Assembly: GCF_001665875.1 (NCBI RefSeq)
Contig: NZ_LZTA01000001.1
Location: forward strand, 62,001 to 126,000
DNA: 64,000 nucleotides
Source: Mycobacterium sp. 852002-40037_SCH5390672
Lineage (GTDB): Bacteria > Actinomycetota > Actinomycetes > Mycobacteriales > Mycobacteriaceae
Reading direction: 5' to 3'
Shown: positions 41,080 through 49,978 of the stretch, piece after piece
How positions within the stretch are numbered: position 1 is the stretch's first letter
How the letters are laid out: each line of letters starts with the position of its first letter
Program-made: the position numbers and the translations under genes
The notes under the pieces: model-generated
The model's database searches: none
What the model was told of the DNA's origin: nothing
What the model saw: only the letters and a program-made list of their open reading frames with translations

Positions 41080-42213
41080 TCAGGTTTGGCTGCCGGCCAG
41101 CTTTCGAACCGTCAGCGCTTCGATGTCTTGGAACGGCCGTCCCTCGGGCCGGATCAGGTCGTGGAACCACACCTTCGGGACCGAGGTATAAGGGTGATCC
41201 CATGAGTCCCAGGGGAAGTAGGTCTGGGTCTTGCCGGCGACCAGGCCCCAGTTGATGGCGCCGACGTTGTGGCGCTTCGCAACGGGCAGGATTGATTCGA
41301 CGGTGCTGCCCTGGGGGCGCGCCATGTATTCCGTGCACAGGATCGGCCGGCCGAGCGGGGCGAGCTCGTTGATCCGGTTCTCGAACCCGGCGGGCGCGGC
41401 GTAGGAGTGGAAGGTGATCACGTCGGCGTTGGCGAGCTGAATGTCGCTGATCGCGCTGCGGCCCTGCGGTTGTCCCCAATCCCCGCGCCACACACCGCTT
41501 GTCAGCGGCTGGCTGGGTTCCACCGCCCGGGCCCACCGGAACACTTGGGGGAGCAGGTTGGTGACGAGCTGCTCCTTGTCGCTTCGTTCGACGTTGCGGT
41601 ACTGGCGCGCGGGATTGTCGGGCTCGTTCCACAGGTCCCAACCCAAAATCCGGTCGTCGTTACGGAATTGGGTCATCACCGCCGTGACGTAGTCGCGCAT
41701 GACCGGGACGTACTTCGGATCACCAAGGCGTTCGGCGCCCGGGCTCTGGGCCCAGCCCGAGTTGTGCACGCCGGGCCTCGGCGCGCGCTGGCGTCCCGCG
41801 CGGGGTTGCGGATCCCAACAGGAGTCGAAGAAAACGAACAGCGGTTTGATGCGATGGCGCGCCGCGATGTCGACGAATTGCCCAAGGCGCGTTTGAAAGC
41901 CGCGTTGATCGGCCGCCCACAGCTGATCATGAAGAAACACCCGTGCGGTGTTGTGGCCGTAGAACTGGGCCCAGCCGAGCTCGGTATCGATGCGCCGCGG
42001 GTCGAAAGAGTCGGCCTGAAACATCTCGAACTGGTTGATCGCGTTCGCCGGAATGTAGTTTGCTCCAACGAGCCAGCCCTGCGATTGATACCAACGGCTG
42101 GCGCGGTCAGGTGACCATCGGCCCGCTTCTTCCGCGGAGGCCCGTGGCATCCGGGCAACTGCAGCGCCCGCCGCCAGTAATAGGGGGAGTTTCAGGGCCG
42201 TACGTCGTTCCAC
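41080..42213 (-). CDS. Secreted GH5-like glycoside hydrolase
   Basis: The 377-residue protein has a Tat-like or Sec signal (MERRTALKLPLLLAAGAAV, processing near ASA at 24-27) and a TIM-barrel hydrolase domain with the acid Glu in WNEPDNPA and the nucleophile Glu in LCTEYMARPQG. It resembles mannanase/cellulase-type GH5 proteins. It could act on plant or cell-wall polysaccharide. It lies 4 kb from the GH6 gene but with other genes between. Confidence 0.82.
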   Translation of the reverse strand: MERRTALKLPLLLAAGAAVARMPRASAEEAGRWSPDRASRWYQSQGWLVGANYIPANAINQFEMFQADSFDPRRIDTELGWAQFYGHNTARVFLHDQLWAADQRGFQTRLGQFVDIAARHRIKPLFVFFDSCWDPQPRAGRQRAPRPGVHNSGWAQSPGAERLGDPKYVPVMRDYVTAVMTQFRNDDRILGWDLWNEPDNPARQYRNVERSDKEQLVTNLLPQVFRWARAVEPSQPLTSGVWRGDWGQPQGRSAISDIQLANADVITFHSYAAPAGFENRINELAPLGRPILCTEYMARPQGSTVESILPVAKRHNVGAINWGLVAGKTQTYFPWDSWDHPYTSVPKVWFHDLIRPEGRPFQDIEALTVRKLAGSQT

Positions 42214-42442
42214 GATGTGACGATAAGTTTCCGGGACGATTTCCCTGGGATTTACTCAGCGCGTCGCGACAGCTTCGTCGTCGGCACTATCGAGCGGCGA
42301 GTTTCGCTCGCGATCGTGACCAATCCGTGACCGCCACCACCGGCGCGCCCCGGGCCGTTGCGAAGCCGTCAAGGTTAAAATCTGGCCCCAGCGCACCAAA
42401 CACGTTGCCGGACAATCGAAAACGTTGTCGAATCTCGGATGC

Positions 42443-42925
42443 CTAACGCAGCTTGCGGCCGTAGTTGTCTTTGACGCTGCCGGTGAAGATCAAGATCGCG
42501 TCGACGATGGCCCAGACGATGACGCCAAGCAGGACCGGAAATCCCAGAAAACAGAACAGGCTGAAGAGAACTCCGAACAGACCCAGGCACAGCTGCGCAA
42601 CCGCGATCTGAGTCGAGTCGATGTAGAAGCGGCCGATGCCGAACATGCCGAGGAACAGTTGAAGCAAGCCGGCCGTGGTGGCGGACTTGTCCGACAGCGG
42701 CAGCCCGGTAGCCGGATCGCGGCCATATGGTGCCTGCGGGTCAACATATCCCAGGTAACCGGGGTACCCCGGATAGCCGGAGTGCCCGGGATAAGGCTGC
42801 GGGGGCGGGTATCCCGGCGGCGGCGGTGGGATGTGCGGATTCGACTGTGGTCCGTAACCGGGCGGCTGCCATCCCCAGGGTGGCTCACCGGGTGGATTTC
42901 CAGGTTGATCGGGCGGCGTCGACAC
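42443..42925 (-). CDS. TM2-domain membrane protein with Pro/Tyr/Gly-rich N-terminus
   Basis: The 160-residue protein has a proline-rich start (GYPPPQPYPGHSGYPGYPGY) and a TM2 domain near residues 78-150: a KSATTAGLLQLFLGMFGIGRFYI helix, the DxTQIAVAQL turn and a second helix, ending with KDNYGRKLR. TM2 proteins are small membrane proteins of unknown role. The gene is divergent from the DUF2237 gene by 130 bases. Confidence 0.85.
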   Translation of the reverse strand: MSTPPDQPGNPPGEPPWGWQPPGYGPQSNPHIPPPPPGYPPPQPYPGHSGYPGYPGYLGYVDPQAPYGRDPATGLPLSDKSATTAGLLQLFLGMFGIGRFYIDSTQIAVAQLCLGLFGVLFSLFCFLGFPVLLGVIVWAIVDAILIFTGSVKDNYGRKLR

Positions 42926-43055
42926 CAGGTCGAGTTAACACGTCCGATGTCCCGGCGTCCACACCGGCGGCTGACGGCACCCGTACACGAAAACCCGACG
43001 ATGCAGTCGGCAAAATCCCTTCAAACTTCACCCCTGAGGGCGCAATACTGAACGG

Positions 43056-43442
43056 GTGCCTGATCGAAATGTGTTAGGCGGTCCGCTGGAACCTTGCGGC
43101 ACAGACCCGCTGACCGGCTTCTACCGCGACGGCTGCTGCTCGACCGGCCCTCAGGACCTTGGGCGGCACACGATCTGCGCGGTGATGACCGCCGAATTCC
43201 TGGAACACCAGCGTTCCATCGGCAACGACCTGTTGACGCCGGTGCCCGAGTACCGGTTCCCCGGCCTGCTGCCGGGGGATCGCTGGTGCGTGACCGCGCT
43301 GAACTGGCTGCGCGCTCACCACGACGGATGCGCCGCGCCGGTGGTGTTGGCGGCCACTCACGAGAGCACCCTGGAAGTGGTGCCCCTGGAGGCGCTGCAA
43401 GAACACAAGGTCGACGTGCCCGACGATCTGGCCAATCTGTAG
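43056..43442 (+). CDS. DUF2237 family protein
   Basis: The 128-residue protein is a recognizable DUF2237 member: NVLGGPLEPCGTDPLTGFYRDGCC near the start, VMTAEFLEHQRSIGNDL in the middle and PGDRWCVTALNWLRA. The conserved cysteines suggest a metal or thiol role. The GTG at 43056 is used. Function is unknown. Confidence 0.88.
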   Translation: MPDRNVLGGPLEPCGTDPLTGFYRDGCCSTGPQDLGRHTICAVMTAEFLEHQRSIGNDLLTPVPEYRFPGLLPGDRWCVTALNWLRAHHDGCAAPVVLAATHESTLEVVPLEALQEHKVDVPDDLANL

Positions 43443-43522
43443 CGCCGGGTGGATGCACGACGGATCTCCGCCGCGGCTAGCGTCTGTGTCATATTTCTCA
43501 CCTGACGCGGCGAACAGGGGTT

Positions 43523-44797
43523 GTGGTGGGTTCTGCGGTTGACGACATCGACTTCGACGACTTGACCGCGCCCCAACTGACCGACGTGCAGCGTCAGATC
43601 CTGGAATTCACCGAAGTCAAGCCCGTCGACCTCGACATCGACCGGATGCTCACTGAGGCCATCGAGCAGACCGGCCTGCCAGCCGGAGCCGCCGACCTCG
43701 ACGACACCGACGGCTTCGCTGACCGCCTGCGAGTGCATGTCGCCGCGATCGAGTCCGACGAGGGCCTGCGCCAGCTCACCCGCGGTTCGCTGCGCCAGCG
43801 AATCGTGCGCCTGCTGCGCAACCGGATATCGCTCACCAACCTCGTCCTGCGGTACCCCGAAATCGAGTCCATCCCGATCGAGAAGCCATTCATCGTCGTC
43901 GGGATGCCGCGTTCGGGCACCACCCATTTGGTGAATCTCATTGCTTCCGACCCACGTCGGCGTGCCCTGCCGTATTGGGAGAGTCAGGATCCCATCCCCG
44001 CGCTGGGGCAAGGCCCCGACATTTCCGGTGTTGATCCCCGCTACGCGCGCGCCAAAGCCGAACACGACGCCCTGATGGTGAGCGCGCCCGTGGTGGCCGC
44101 GATGCACGATCGGTTCCCCGAGGCGATCGAGGAGGAAGTGGAGCTTCTCGACCTCGACCTGGCCTCATATGTGCTGGAATGGCATGCACGGGTGCCCGAT
44201 TGGCGTGACTTCTATCTGGGCCTCGACCAAACCCGGCACTACGGGTACATGAAGAAGGTGCTACAGGCGCTGACCTTCCTGCGCGGGCCGCGGACGTGGG
44301 TCCTCAAGAGTCCGCAGCACTGCGAGCAACTCGGCCCCTTGATGCAGACGTTCCCGGACGCGACAGTGGCTTTCACCCACCGCGATCCCGTCGCGGTGAT
44401 CCAGTCGGCGATCACCATGATGGCCTACTCGGATCGGTTGCGCCGAAACAGCATTGACCCGCAGTGGCTGCTGAACTATTGGAGCGACCGCGTGCACCGC
44501 CTGCTCAGCGCGTGCGTGCGTGACCGCGACCTGGTGGCGGCCGAACGCAGTATCGACATCAACTTCCACCAGTTGGACGGCAACGAGATGCCCGTGCTCG
44601 AGCGGCTGTACCAGTGCGCCGGCGTCGAATTGCCGTCCAAGGTGCGCGAACGCTTCCAGCGCTACCTGGACGGCAATCCGCGGGGCAAACATGGCCGTAT
44701 CCACTATGAGCTGGCGCGGCATTTCGGCACCTCGCCCGACGAACTGCGTGGTCGTTTCGGCTTCTACTTCGACAAGTTCGACGTCCGTCCCGAATAA
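43523..44797 (+). CDS. Sulfotransferase family protein
   Basis: The 424-residue protein has the PAPS-binding VGMPRSGTTHLVNLI (about residue 121), the 3'-phosphate binding region with WVLKSPQHCEQLGPLM and RDPVAVIQSAITMM, and a C-terminal domain. It should transfer sulfate from PAPS to an alcohol, lipid or sterol. It is the first gene of an operon with an MBL-fold protein (14 bases away), a VOC protein and a flavin oxidoreductase. The start is a GTG at 43523 or 43526. Confidence 0.87.
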   Translation: MVGSAVDDIDFDDLTAPQLTDVQRQILEFTEVKPVDLDIDRMLTEAIEQTGLPAGAADLDDTDGFADRLRVHVAAIESDEGLRQLTRGSLRQRIVRLLRNRISLTNLVLRYPEIESIPIEKPFIVVGMPRSGTTHLVNLIASDPRRRALPYWESQDPIPALGQGPDISGVDPRYARAKAEHDALMVSAPVVAAMHDRFPEAIEEEVELLDLDLASYVLEWHARVPDWRDFYLGLDQTRHYGYMKKVLQALTFLRGPRTWVLKSPQHCEQLGPLMQTFPDATVAFTHRDPVAVIQSAITMMAYSDRLRRNSIDPQWLLNYWSDRVHRLLSACVRDRDLVAAERSIDINFHQLDGNEMPVLERLYQCAGVELPSKVRERFQRYLDGNPRGKHGRIHYELARHFGTSPDELRGRFGFYFDKFDVRPE

Positions 44798-44811
44798 AGG
44801 AGTCACCAGCG

Positions 44812-46050
44812 ATGTCCGAACCTCTCTATCGGAGCAGGCCGGGCGCCGACGCGATGCGCCCGGCGTCCGCCGAGAAGGCCGAGCACATCGCCCCGGGCCT
44901 GTGGTGCTCGCCAGGCTTGTCCAACTCGTATCTGCTCACCACCACCGAGGGTCGGGTGATCGTCAACACCGGGATGGGTTTCGAAGGGCCGGTACATCGG
45001 GCCAACTTCGACGCCGTCGACTCGTCACCGGTGCGCTACATCATCTTCACGCAGGGCCACGTGGATCATGTCGGCGGCCTGGACAGCGTGCGCGATCCCG
45101 AGACAATCGTTGTCGCACAAGCGAACTGGAAAACCTGGCGAGACGACAACGAGCGCCTGATTCCGTACCGTGCCAGCCGCAGCGCGTTCGCATTCAAAGA
45201 CACCCTGGCCAGCGGCATCCAGGCCATCCAACGGCGCCTGGGTACTTCGCGGCTGGCCGGTCAGAGCGTGCCCGACGTCGACATCGACTTCGAGGACAGC
45301 CTCTGTCTGGAGGTCGGTGGCCGGCGGATGGAACTGATTTCGGTGCCGGGCGGGGAGACCACCGATTCCCTGGTCGTCTGGCTACCGGCGGAACGAATCT
45401 GCCTGTGTGGAAATACCTTTGGACCGCTGATCGGGCACATTCCCAACCTGGTCACCATGCGCGGCGATCGGTATCGGGACGCATTGACGGCCATCGCGTC
45501 GGTGGACAGGGTCCGCGACCTGCAGGCCGACCTGCTGGTGACAGGCCACTTCGAGCCGGTCAAGGGCGCCGAGCGCATCAACCAAGAGCTGACCCGGCTG
45601 CGCAACGCCATCCAGTACATCCATGATCAGACCGTCGCGGGGATGAACGCCGGCACAGACGTTCGCACATTGATGCGCGAAATCGCGCTGCCCGCGGAAT
45701 ACGAAGTGGGCCAGGGCTACGGCAAAGTCGCCTGGGATGTGCGGGCCGTCTGGGAGAACTACTCGGGGTGGTTCCACCACGAATCGACCACCGAGCTTTA
45801 CCCGGTCGGATTCGATTCCGTCGCCGCCGATGTGGTCGAGCTGGCCGGCGCCGATGCGCTACTGAAGCGGGCCCGGGCTCACCTTGACGCCGATCGTGCA
45901 CTGCAGGCCATTCACCTTGCCCAGCTTGTCCCGGCGGACCACCCGGGGGCTCACGACGTCTTGCGGGATGCCCATGAAAAACTTCTCGCCAGCAGCACGA
46001 ACTTCTGGGAAAGTGCCTGGCTGCGCAACCAGATAGCGAGGAATTCATGA
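44812..46050 (+). CDS. MBL-fold alkylsulfatase-like protein with altered metal site
   Basis: The 412-residue protein has the MBL-fold plus a C-terminal dimerization domain as in alkylsulfatases. The metal motif reads TQGHVDHVGG (Q81, H83, D85, H86) instead of THSHADH, so one zinc ligand is replaced by Gln; the second ligand region CLCGNTFG lacks the Glu and His of MAENATHNLHN in the alkylsulfatase at 16387. It may be a single-metal enzyme or have another reaction. Its ATG is 14 bases after the sulfotransferase stop; its stop overlaps the VOC ATG by 4 bases. Confidence 0.82.
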   Translation: MSEPLYRSRPGADAMRPASAEKAEHIAPGLWCSPGLSNSYLLTTTEGRVIVNTGMGFEGPVHRANFDAVDSSPVRYIIFTQGHVDHVGGLDSVRDPETIVVAQANWKTWRDDNERLIPYRASRSAFAFKDTLASGIQAIQRRLGTSRLAGQSVPDVDIDFEDSLCLEVGGRRMELISVPGGETTDSLVVWLPAERICLCGNTFGPLIGHIPNLVTMRGDRYRDALTAIASVDRVRDLQADLLVTGHFEPVKGAERINQELTRLRNAIQYIHDQTVAGMNAGTDVRTLMREIALPAEYEVGQGYGKVAWDVRAVWENYSGWFHHESTTELYPVGFDSVAADVVELAGADALLKRARAHLDADRALQAIHLAQLVPADHPGAHDVLRDAHEKLLASSTNFWESAWLRNQIARNS

Positions 46051-46529
46051 CGGCATTCGTACTGCGACCCGAGGACTTCTATCACACCGGCATCATCGTG
46101 TCCGACCTCGACGCGGCGATGGCCCGCCTGAGTGCGATGGCCGGCTACCGGTGGATCACCCCGATGAGTTACACCTTGCCGTTTCGCACTACGAGCGGAA
46201 CACAAGAGGTGACTTCGACTTTCGTCTATTCGCTGCAGGCTCCGCACCTCGAACTGATCAAGGAGGTGCCGGGAACGGCCTGGACGGCGGCTCCCGGCAA
46301 CGCGATTCACCATCTTGGCTACTGGACGGACAACTTGGCCCAGAGCGCCAAGGCATTGGAAGACAACGGTTTCACCTTTGAAGCGACTGCCGACACCGCT
46401 CCACCGGATCTGGCACTCTTCGCCTACTACGTCGACGCGGCGGGAACCCGCATCGAGATCGTCGACCGCGCACTGTTCCCGGACTTTCCAGCCTTCTTGC
46501 AGGCGGCGGCCGCCCCGGAAGCACAGTGA
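46047..46529 (+). CDS. VOC family (glyoxalase/dioxygenase-like) protein
   Basis: The 160-residue protein begins with a VOC hallmark, YHTGIIVSDLDAAMARLSAM (H13 as possible metal ligand), and has HHLGYWTDNLAQSAKAL (H near 90) and GTRIEIVDRAL with Glu near 134 as a possible third ligand. VOC proteins bind a metal and a small substrate. It overlaps the MBL gene by 4 bases (ATGA) and precedes a flavin oxidoreductase by 13 bases. Confidence 0.83.
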   Translation: MTAFVLRPEDFYHTGIIVSDLDAAMARLSAMAGYRWITPMSYTLPFRTTSGTQEVTSTFVYSLQAPHLELIKEVPGTAWTAAPGNAIHHLGYWTDNLAQSAKALEDNGFTFEATADTAPPDLALFAYYVDAAGTRIEIVDRALFPDFPAFLQAAAAPEAQ

Positions 46530-46542
46530 GACGGGGCCGCAC

Positions 46543-47514
46543 ATGCGCTTGACGGTGCTGCGCTTCAACTTCGCCTCCCCCCAAGGCGATCCACGCACGC
46601 AGGGCAAGCTCCTGTCCGCGGCGCTCGAGATGGGGCAGTGGGGTGAGTCTCACGGCATCACGTCCATCAGCGTCGACGAGCATCACGCGACCGGGCACGG
46701 GTGGAGCTGCAATCCGATCATGGCCGCGGCAATGTTTTTGGCCCGGACGTCGACACTGATCGCGAGCGTGGATTGCGCACTGGGGCCGCTGTGGAATCCG
46801 GTGCGACTTGCCGAAGACATCGCACTGGTGGACAACATGAGCCGCGGCCGCCTGCACACCACGGTGGGGCTGGGGTATCGCACGGTTGAGTACGACGCTG
46901 TCGGAGCCGATTTCGACCGGCGTGGTGCACTGATGGACAACCTGCTCGAACGAATGCTGGCCGTCTGGTCCGGTGATGCCCCGGAAAACGGAATCGGTAC
47001 GGGCACCTGGACGCGGCCGCACCCGCCGCTCTACGTCGGTGGCGGTGCTCGTGTCACGGCGCGCCGCGCGGCCCGGTTCCGGCTGCCACTCAGCCTGGCC
47101 GATCACCTGCCCGACGTCGCCGCTTACTACCGCGAGCTGTGCGTCCAGGCCGGCATGCCTGCGTTCATCCTCATGCCGGGGCCCATCAACCGCGGCATGA
47201 TCTACCTGCACGAGGATCCGGACCGGGCATGGGCCCAGCTCGGTGAGCACATCCTCTGGGAGGCAGTCACTTACGGGCGATGGTCGACCGACCAGCGTTC
47301 GCTGATGCACTTGCCGGGTGTTCAGACTCTCGACCAGGTCAGGGCATCGGGACGATACCGGTTCCTTACTCCCGATCAGCTGATCGCGGAGGTGCGTGAC
47401 GCGGAGAATTACGGCCCGCTCGTCATGCACCCCCTGGTCGGCGGCATGCCGGTCGACGAAGCATGGAAGTCGGTCCAGTTGCTCACCGATAAGGTTTTGC
47501 CCGCCCTCGCCTGA
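46543..47514 (+). CDS. LLM-class (luciferase-like) flavin oxidoreductase
   Basis: The 323-residue protein starts MRLTVLRFNFASPQG and has the TIM-barrel pattern of bacterial luciferase-like enzymes: SISVDEHHATGHGWSCNPIM, GPLWNPVRLAEDIALVDNMS and the late VGGGARVTARRAARF segment. Uses FMN or F420 to oxidize a substrate. It is the last gene in the sulfotransferase-MBL-VOC operon. The frame is open further upstream to 46315 inside the VOC gene, but the ATG at 46543 is right for the family. Confidence 0.85.
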   Translation: MRLTVLRFNFASPQGDPRTQGKLLSAALEMGQWGESHGITSISVDEHHATGHGWSCNPIMAAAMFLARTSTLIASVDCALGPLWNPVRLAEDIALVDNMSRGRLHTTVGLGYRTVEYDAVGADFDRRGALMDNLLERMLAVWSGDAPENGIGTGTWTRPHPPLYVGGGARVTARRAARFRLPLSLADHLPDVAAYYRELCVQAGMPAFILMPGPINRGMIYLHEDPDRAWAQLGEHILWEAVTYGRWSTDQRSLMHLPGVQTLDQVRASGRYRFLTPDQLIAEVRDAENYGPLVMHPLVGGMPVDEAWKSVQLLTDKVLPALA

Positions 47515-47601
47515 CGGTGTCGAATCCTGAACTCCCGATTGCGAACCCGGATTACGGGTACGTGAGCTTGAGGCCAAGTAAGACACGCAAAGGGAGATCG
47601 G

Positions 47602-47865
47602 ATGAGATCTGACGCAACGAAGACCATGGCTTTGACCGGCGGCACCGCGCTGTTGGCGCTCGCTGTCGGCTGGGGTGCCGGCACGACTGCATCGGCCAAC
47701 GCTCCTGAGGCGCCGCCGGCACCCACATCCAGTTCGGCTCCAGCGCCCCCGCCCCCAGCGCCTGTTCCCCAAGTGCCGTACGGCGGGAGCGGCGAAAGCG
47801 GCACCCCCGGCGGGGGCGGCGCCGCTGGTGGCGCCGGCGGGGGAGCCGGTGGCGGTGGGGGTTAA
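47602..47865 (+). CDS. Small exported Pro/Gly-rich protein (87 aa)
   Basis: The protein has a signal peptide (MALTGGTALLALAVGWGAG ... ASAN) followed by a Pro/Ser segment (APAPPPPAPVPQVPYGG) and a final run rich in glycine (about 20 of the last 30 residues). AAAGGGAGAT precedes the ATG. The pattern resembles a surface or cell-wall-associated mycobacterial peptide. No function is recognized. Confidence 0.72.
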   Translation: MRSDATKTMALTGGTALLALAVGWGAGTTASANAPEAPPAPTSSSAPAPPPPAPVPQVPYGGSGESGTPGGGGAAGGAGGGAGGGGG

Positions 47866-47883
47866 CCCGGCCGACGTTACCGG

Positions 47884-48534
47884 CTAACCGTCGCGACGTT
47901 GCTCTAGCCAATCGGCCAGCGATCGCCCGGCATCCAAGACGTGCCGTTCGGCGATAGTTCGCGCCCGCTCGGCGTCCTTGTCATCGAGAGCGTCCAGCAA
48001 CTCCTGGTGCTCGTCGAGTGAGTGCTTCTCGTGCTCGGGGAACAGGGTGAGGAAATTGCTGGGCACCACGCGGGCGACCTGCTTGATCTGGTTCAGCAAC
48101 CGGGGTGAGTGTGCGGCCCGGTGGATCATCTGATGGAAATGCCAGTTGGCCTCGCCAATGCTGTCGTCGCCCGCTCGCGCCACGACATCGGCCGCGAGTT
48201 CGCGCAGCGTCGCGAGCTCTTGCGCCTCGATCCGCCCGGCGGCCCACGCCGCGGCCTGTCCGGTCAACACACCGAGAATGGTGAAGCTGTCCAGGACGTC
48301 GTCCGGGCTGATCCCGAGCACCGTGACGCCACTGCGCGGGGCGACTCGGACCAGGCCTTCAAAGGACAGCTCCAGCAGCGCTTCTCGCACCGGCGTCCGG
48401 CTGGTCGCGAATTCCTCGGTGATGGCATCGAGGTCCACTCGTGATCCGGCGGGCAGGACGCCGGTGAGAATCCGGTCACGGAGTTCGCGGGCGGCACGCT
48501 CCCGAACGGTTCCGGAGATGTCGATCGCAGCCAC
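47884..48534 (-). CDS. GntR-family regulator, FCD-type
   Basis: The 216-residue protein has an N-terminal winged helix (RELRDRILTGVLPAGSRVDL, then ITEEFATSRTPVREALLEL) and a helical FCD ligand-binding domain with His residues (ANWHFHQMIHRAAHS) for metal binding. It is divergent from the flavin monooxygenase gene by 67 bases; the gap holds two palindromes. It probably controls the downstream CoA operon in response to a carboxylate. Confidence 0.9.
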   Translation of the reverse strand: MAAIDISGTVRERAARELRDRILTGVLPAGSRVDLDAITEEFATSRTPVREALLELSFEGLVRVAPRSGVTVLGISPDDVLDSFTILGVLTGQAAAWAAGRIEAQELATLRELAADVVARAGDDSIGEANWHFHQMIHRAAHSPRLLNQIKQVARVVPSNFLTLFPEHEKHSLDEHQELLDALDDKDAERARTIAERHVLDAGRSLADWLEQRRDG

Positions 48535-48548
48535 CGGCAGATAATACC

Positions 48549-48587
48549 AAACGACAGATCTAGCGTTTGATATCTGAAATATCAGAT
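48549..48587. promoter_or_regulatory. Operator-like palindromes for the GntR regulator
   Basis: AAACG (48549-48553) pairs with CGTTT (48564-48568), and ATCTGA (48572-48577) pairs with TCAGAT (48582-48587) over a 4-base spacer. They lie between the divergent GntR and monooxygenase starts (15-53 bases from each). This would allow the regulator to control both genes. Confidence 0.6.
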
Positions 48588-48601
48588 GTTACGTTTCAAA
48601 C

Positions 48602-49978
48602 ATGCGCACCGACACGATGGCCCTGGTCGCCTTTATGCAGGCCGGCAGCACTTCCGTCTACGCCGGCTCGTGGCGCCACCCCGCAACCGAACACCGATAC
48701 CTGGACGCCTCCTACTACGCCAAGATCGGTCGCCAGCTCGAAGAGGGCTGCTTCGACCTGATGTTCTTCGACGATCGCCTGGCGATGCCGGGGGTATACA
48801 GCGGCTCGGTGGACGAAGCGGTCCACTACGGCGCCCGCCCGGTCAAGCTGGATCTGGGTGTGATCCTCGGTGTGCTTGCGCAGGCCACCTCGAAAATCGG
48901 GCTGGGTGCCACCTACTCGACGACGTATTACGCGCCCTTCCACGTCGCCAGAACCTTCGCCTCGCTCGATCACCTGTCGGGCGGCCGCGCCGCCTGGAAC
49001 GTGGTCACCTCAGTCAACGACAGCGAAGCGCAGAACTTCGGCGTCGACGCCCACCTCGGCCACGACGAACGCTACGACCGCGCCGACGAATTCATGGACG
49101 TCGTGACCGGCCTGTGGGACACCTGGGAGGACGACGCCGTCCTGCACGATCGGGTGTCCGGTCAGTATGCGGACCCCGCAAAGGTGCACGAGCTCGGTCA
49201 CGTTGGCCAGTTCTTCTCCGCCCGCGGCCCGTTGACGGTGCCGCGGACCCCGCAGGGCCGACCGGTCATCATCCAGGCCGGCTCGTCGGGCCGGGGACGC
49301 GAATTCGCTTCTCGGTGGGCCGAATTGATCTTCACCGGCGATCCGGGTATCGATGTCGCGCGACGCAACTACTCCGATCAAAAGGACCGGATCGCCGCCG
49401 CGGGCCGCGATCCCGCCGCGGTTCGCATCTGCCCCATGGCATACGCGGTCGTCGGCGAGTCGGAAGCCCACGCCAAGGAGCGCGAAGCCATGTTCCTCGC
49501 CGATCTGGTTCATCCCATGGCATCCCTGACGCTTTTGTCGGAATTGATGAATTACGACTTCGCGCAACACGATCTCGACGACCCGATTACCGATGAACTG
49601 CTCGCCTCGGTCTCGGGTATCCGCGGGCTGGTGCAGAACCTTCGCGCCCATATTTCTTCTGAGGGCGGGGGCCGCCCTGTGACGTTGCGTGACCTCGCCA
49701 ACCATCGGGCCACACTGCTGCAGGGACCGCGCTTCGTTGGCACCGGCCAGCAGGTCGCCGACCAGATGGCGGACTGGTTTGAAACCGGTGCCTGCGACGG
49801 ATTCGTCCTCGCCGCCACGCATCTGCCCGGAGCATTCGAAGACGTTGTGCGCATGGTGGTTCCGGAGCTGCAACGCCGGGGGTTGTTCCGCTCCGAGTAC
49901 GAGTCGTCGACGCTACGGGGACACCTTGGGCTGCAGCGTCCTTCGAGCACGCGGGTGGCCGCCGGTGCCAATGCTTGA
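48602..49978 (+). CDS. LLM-class flavin-dependent monooxygenase (NtaA/SnaA/DszA-type)
   Basis: The 458-residue protein matches the NtaA/DszA subgroup in length: MALVAFMQAGSTSVYAGSWRHP at the start, LGLGATYSTTYYAPFHVARTF-like segment (about residue 98), GRAAWNVVTSVNDSEAQNFG (about residue 127) and VIIQAGSSGRGREFASRWAELIF. These enzymes use reduced FMN to hydroxylate or cleave C-N, C-S or ring substrates. It starts an operon with a CoA-transferase and a CoA-lyase; its stop overlaps the CoA-transferase start by 8 bases. Confidence 0.88.
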   Translation: MRTDTMALVAFMQAGSTSVYAGSWRHPATEHRYLDASYYAKIGRQLEEGCFDLMFFDDRLAMPGVYSGSVDEAVHYGARPVKLDLGVILGVLAQATSKIGLGATYSTTYYAPFHVARTFASLDHLSGGRAAWNVVTSVNDSEAQNFGVDAHLGHDERYDRADEFMDVVTGLWDTWEDDAVLHDRVSGQYADPAKVHELGHVGQFFSARGPLTVPRTPQGRPVIIQAGSSGRGREFASRWAELIFTGDPGIDVARRNYSDQKDRIAAAGRDPAAVRICPMAYAVVGESEAHAKEREAMFLADLVHPMASLTLLSELMNYDFAQHDLDDPITDELLASVSGIRGLVQNLRAHISSEGGGRPVTLRDLANHRATLLQGPRFVGTGQQVADQMADWFETGACDGFVLAATHLPGAFEDVVRMVVPELQRRGLFRSEYESSTLRGHLGLQRPSSTRVAAGANA

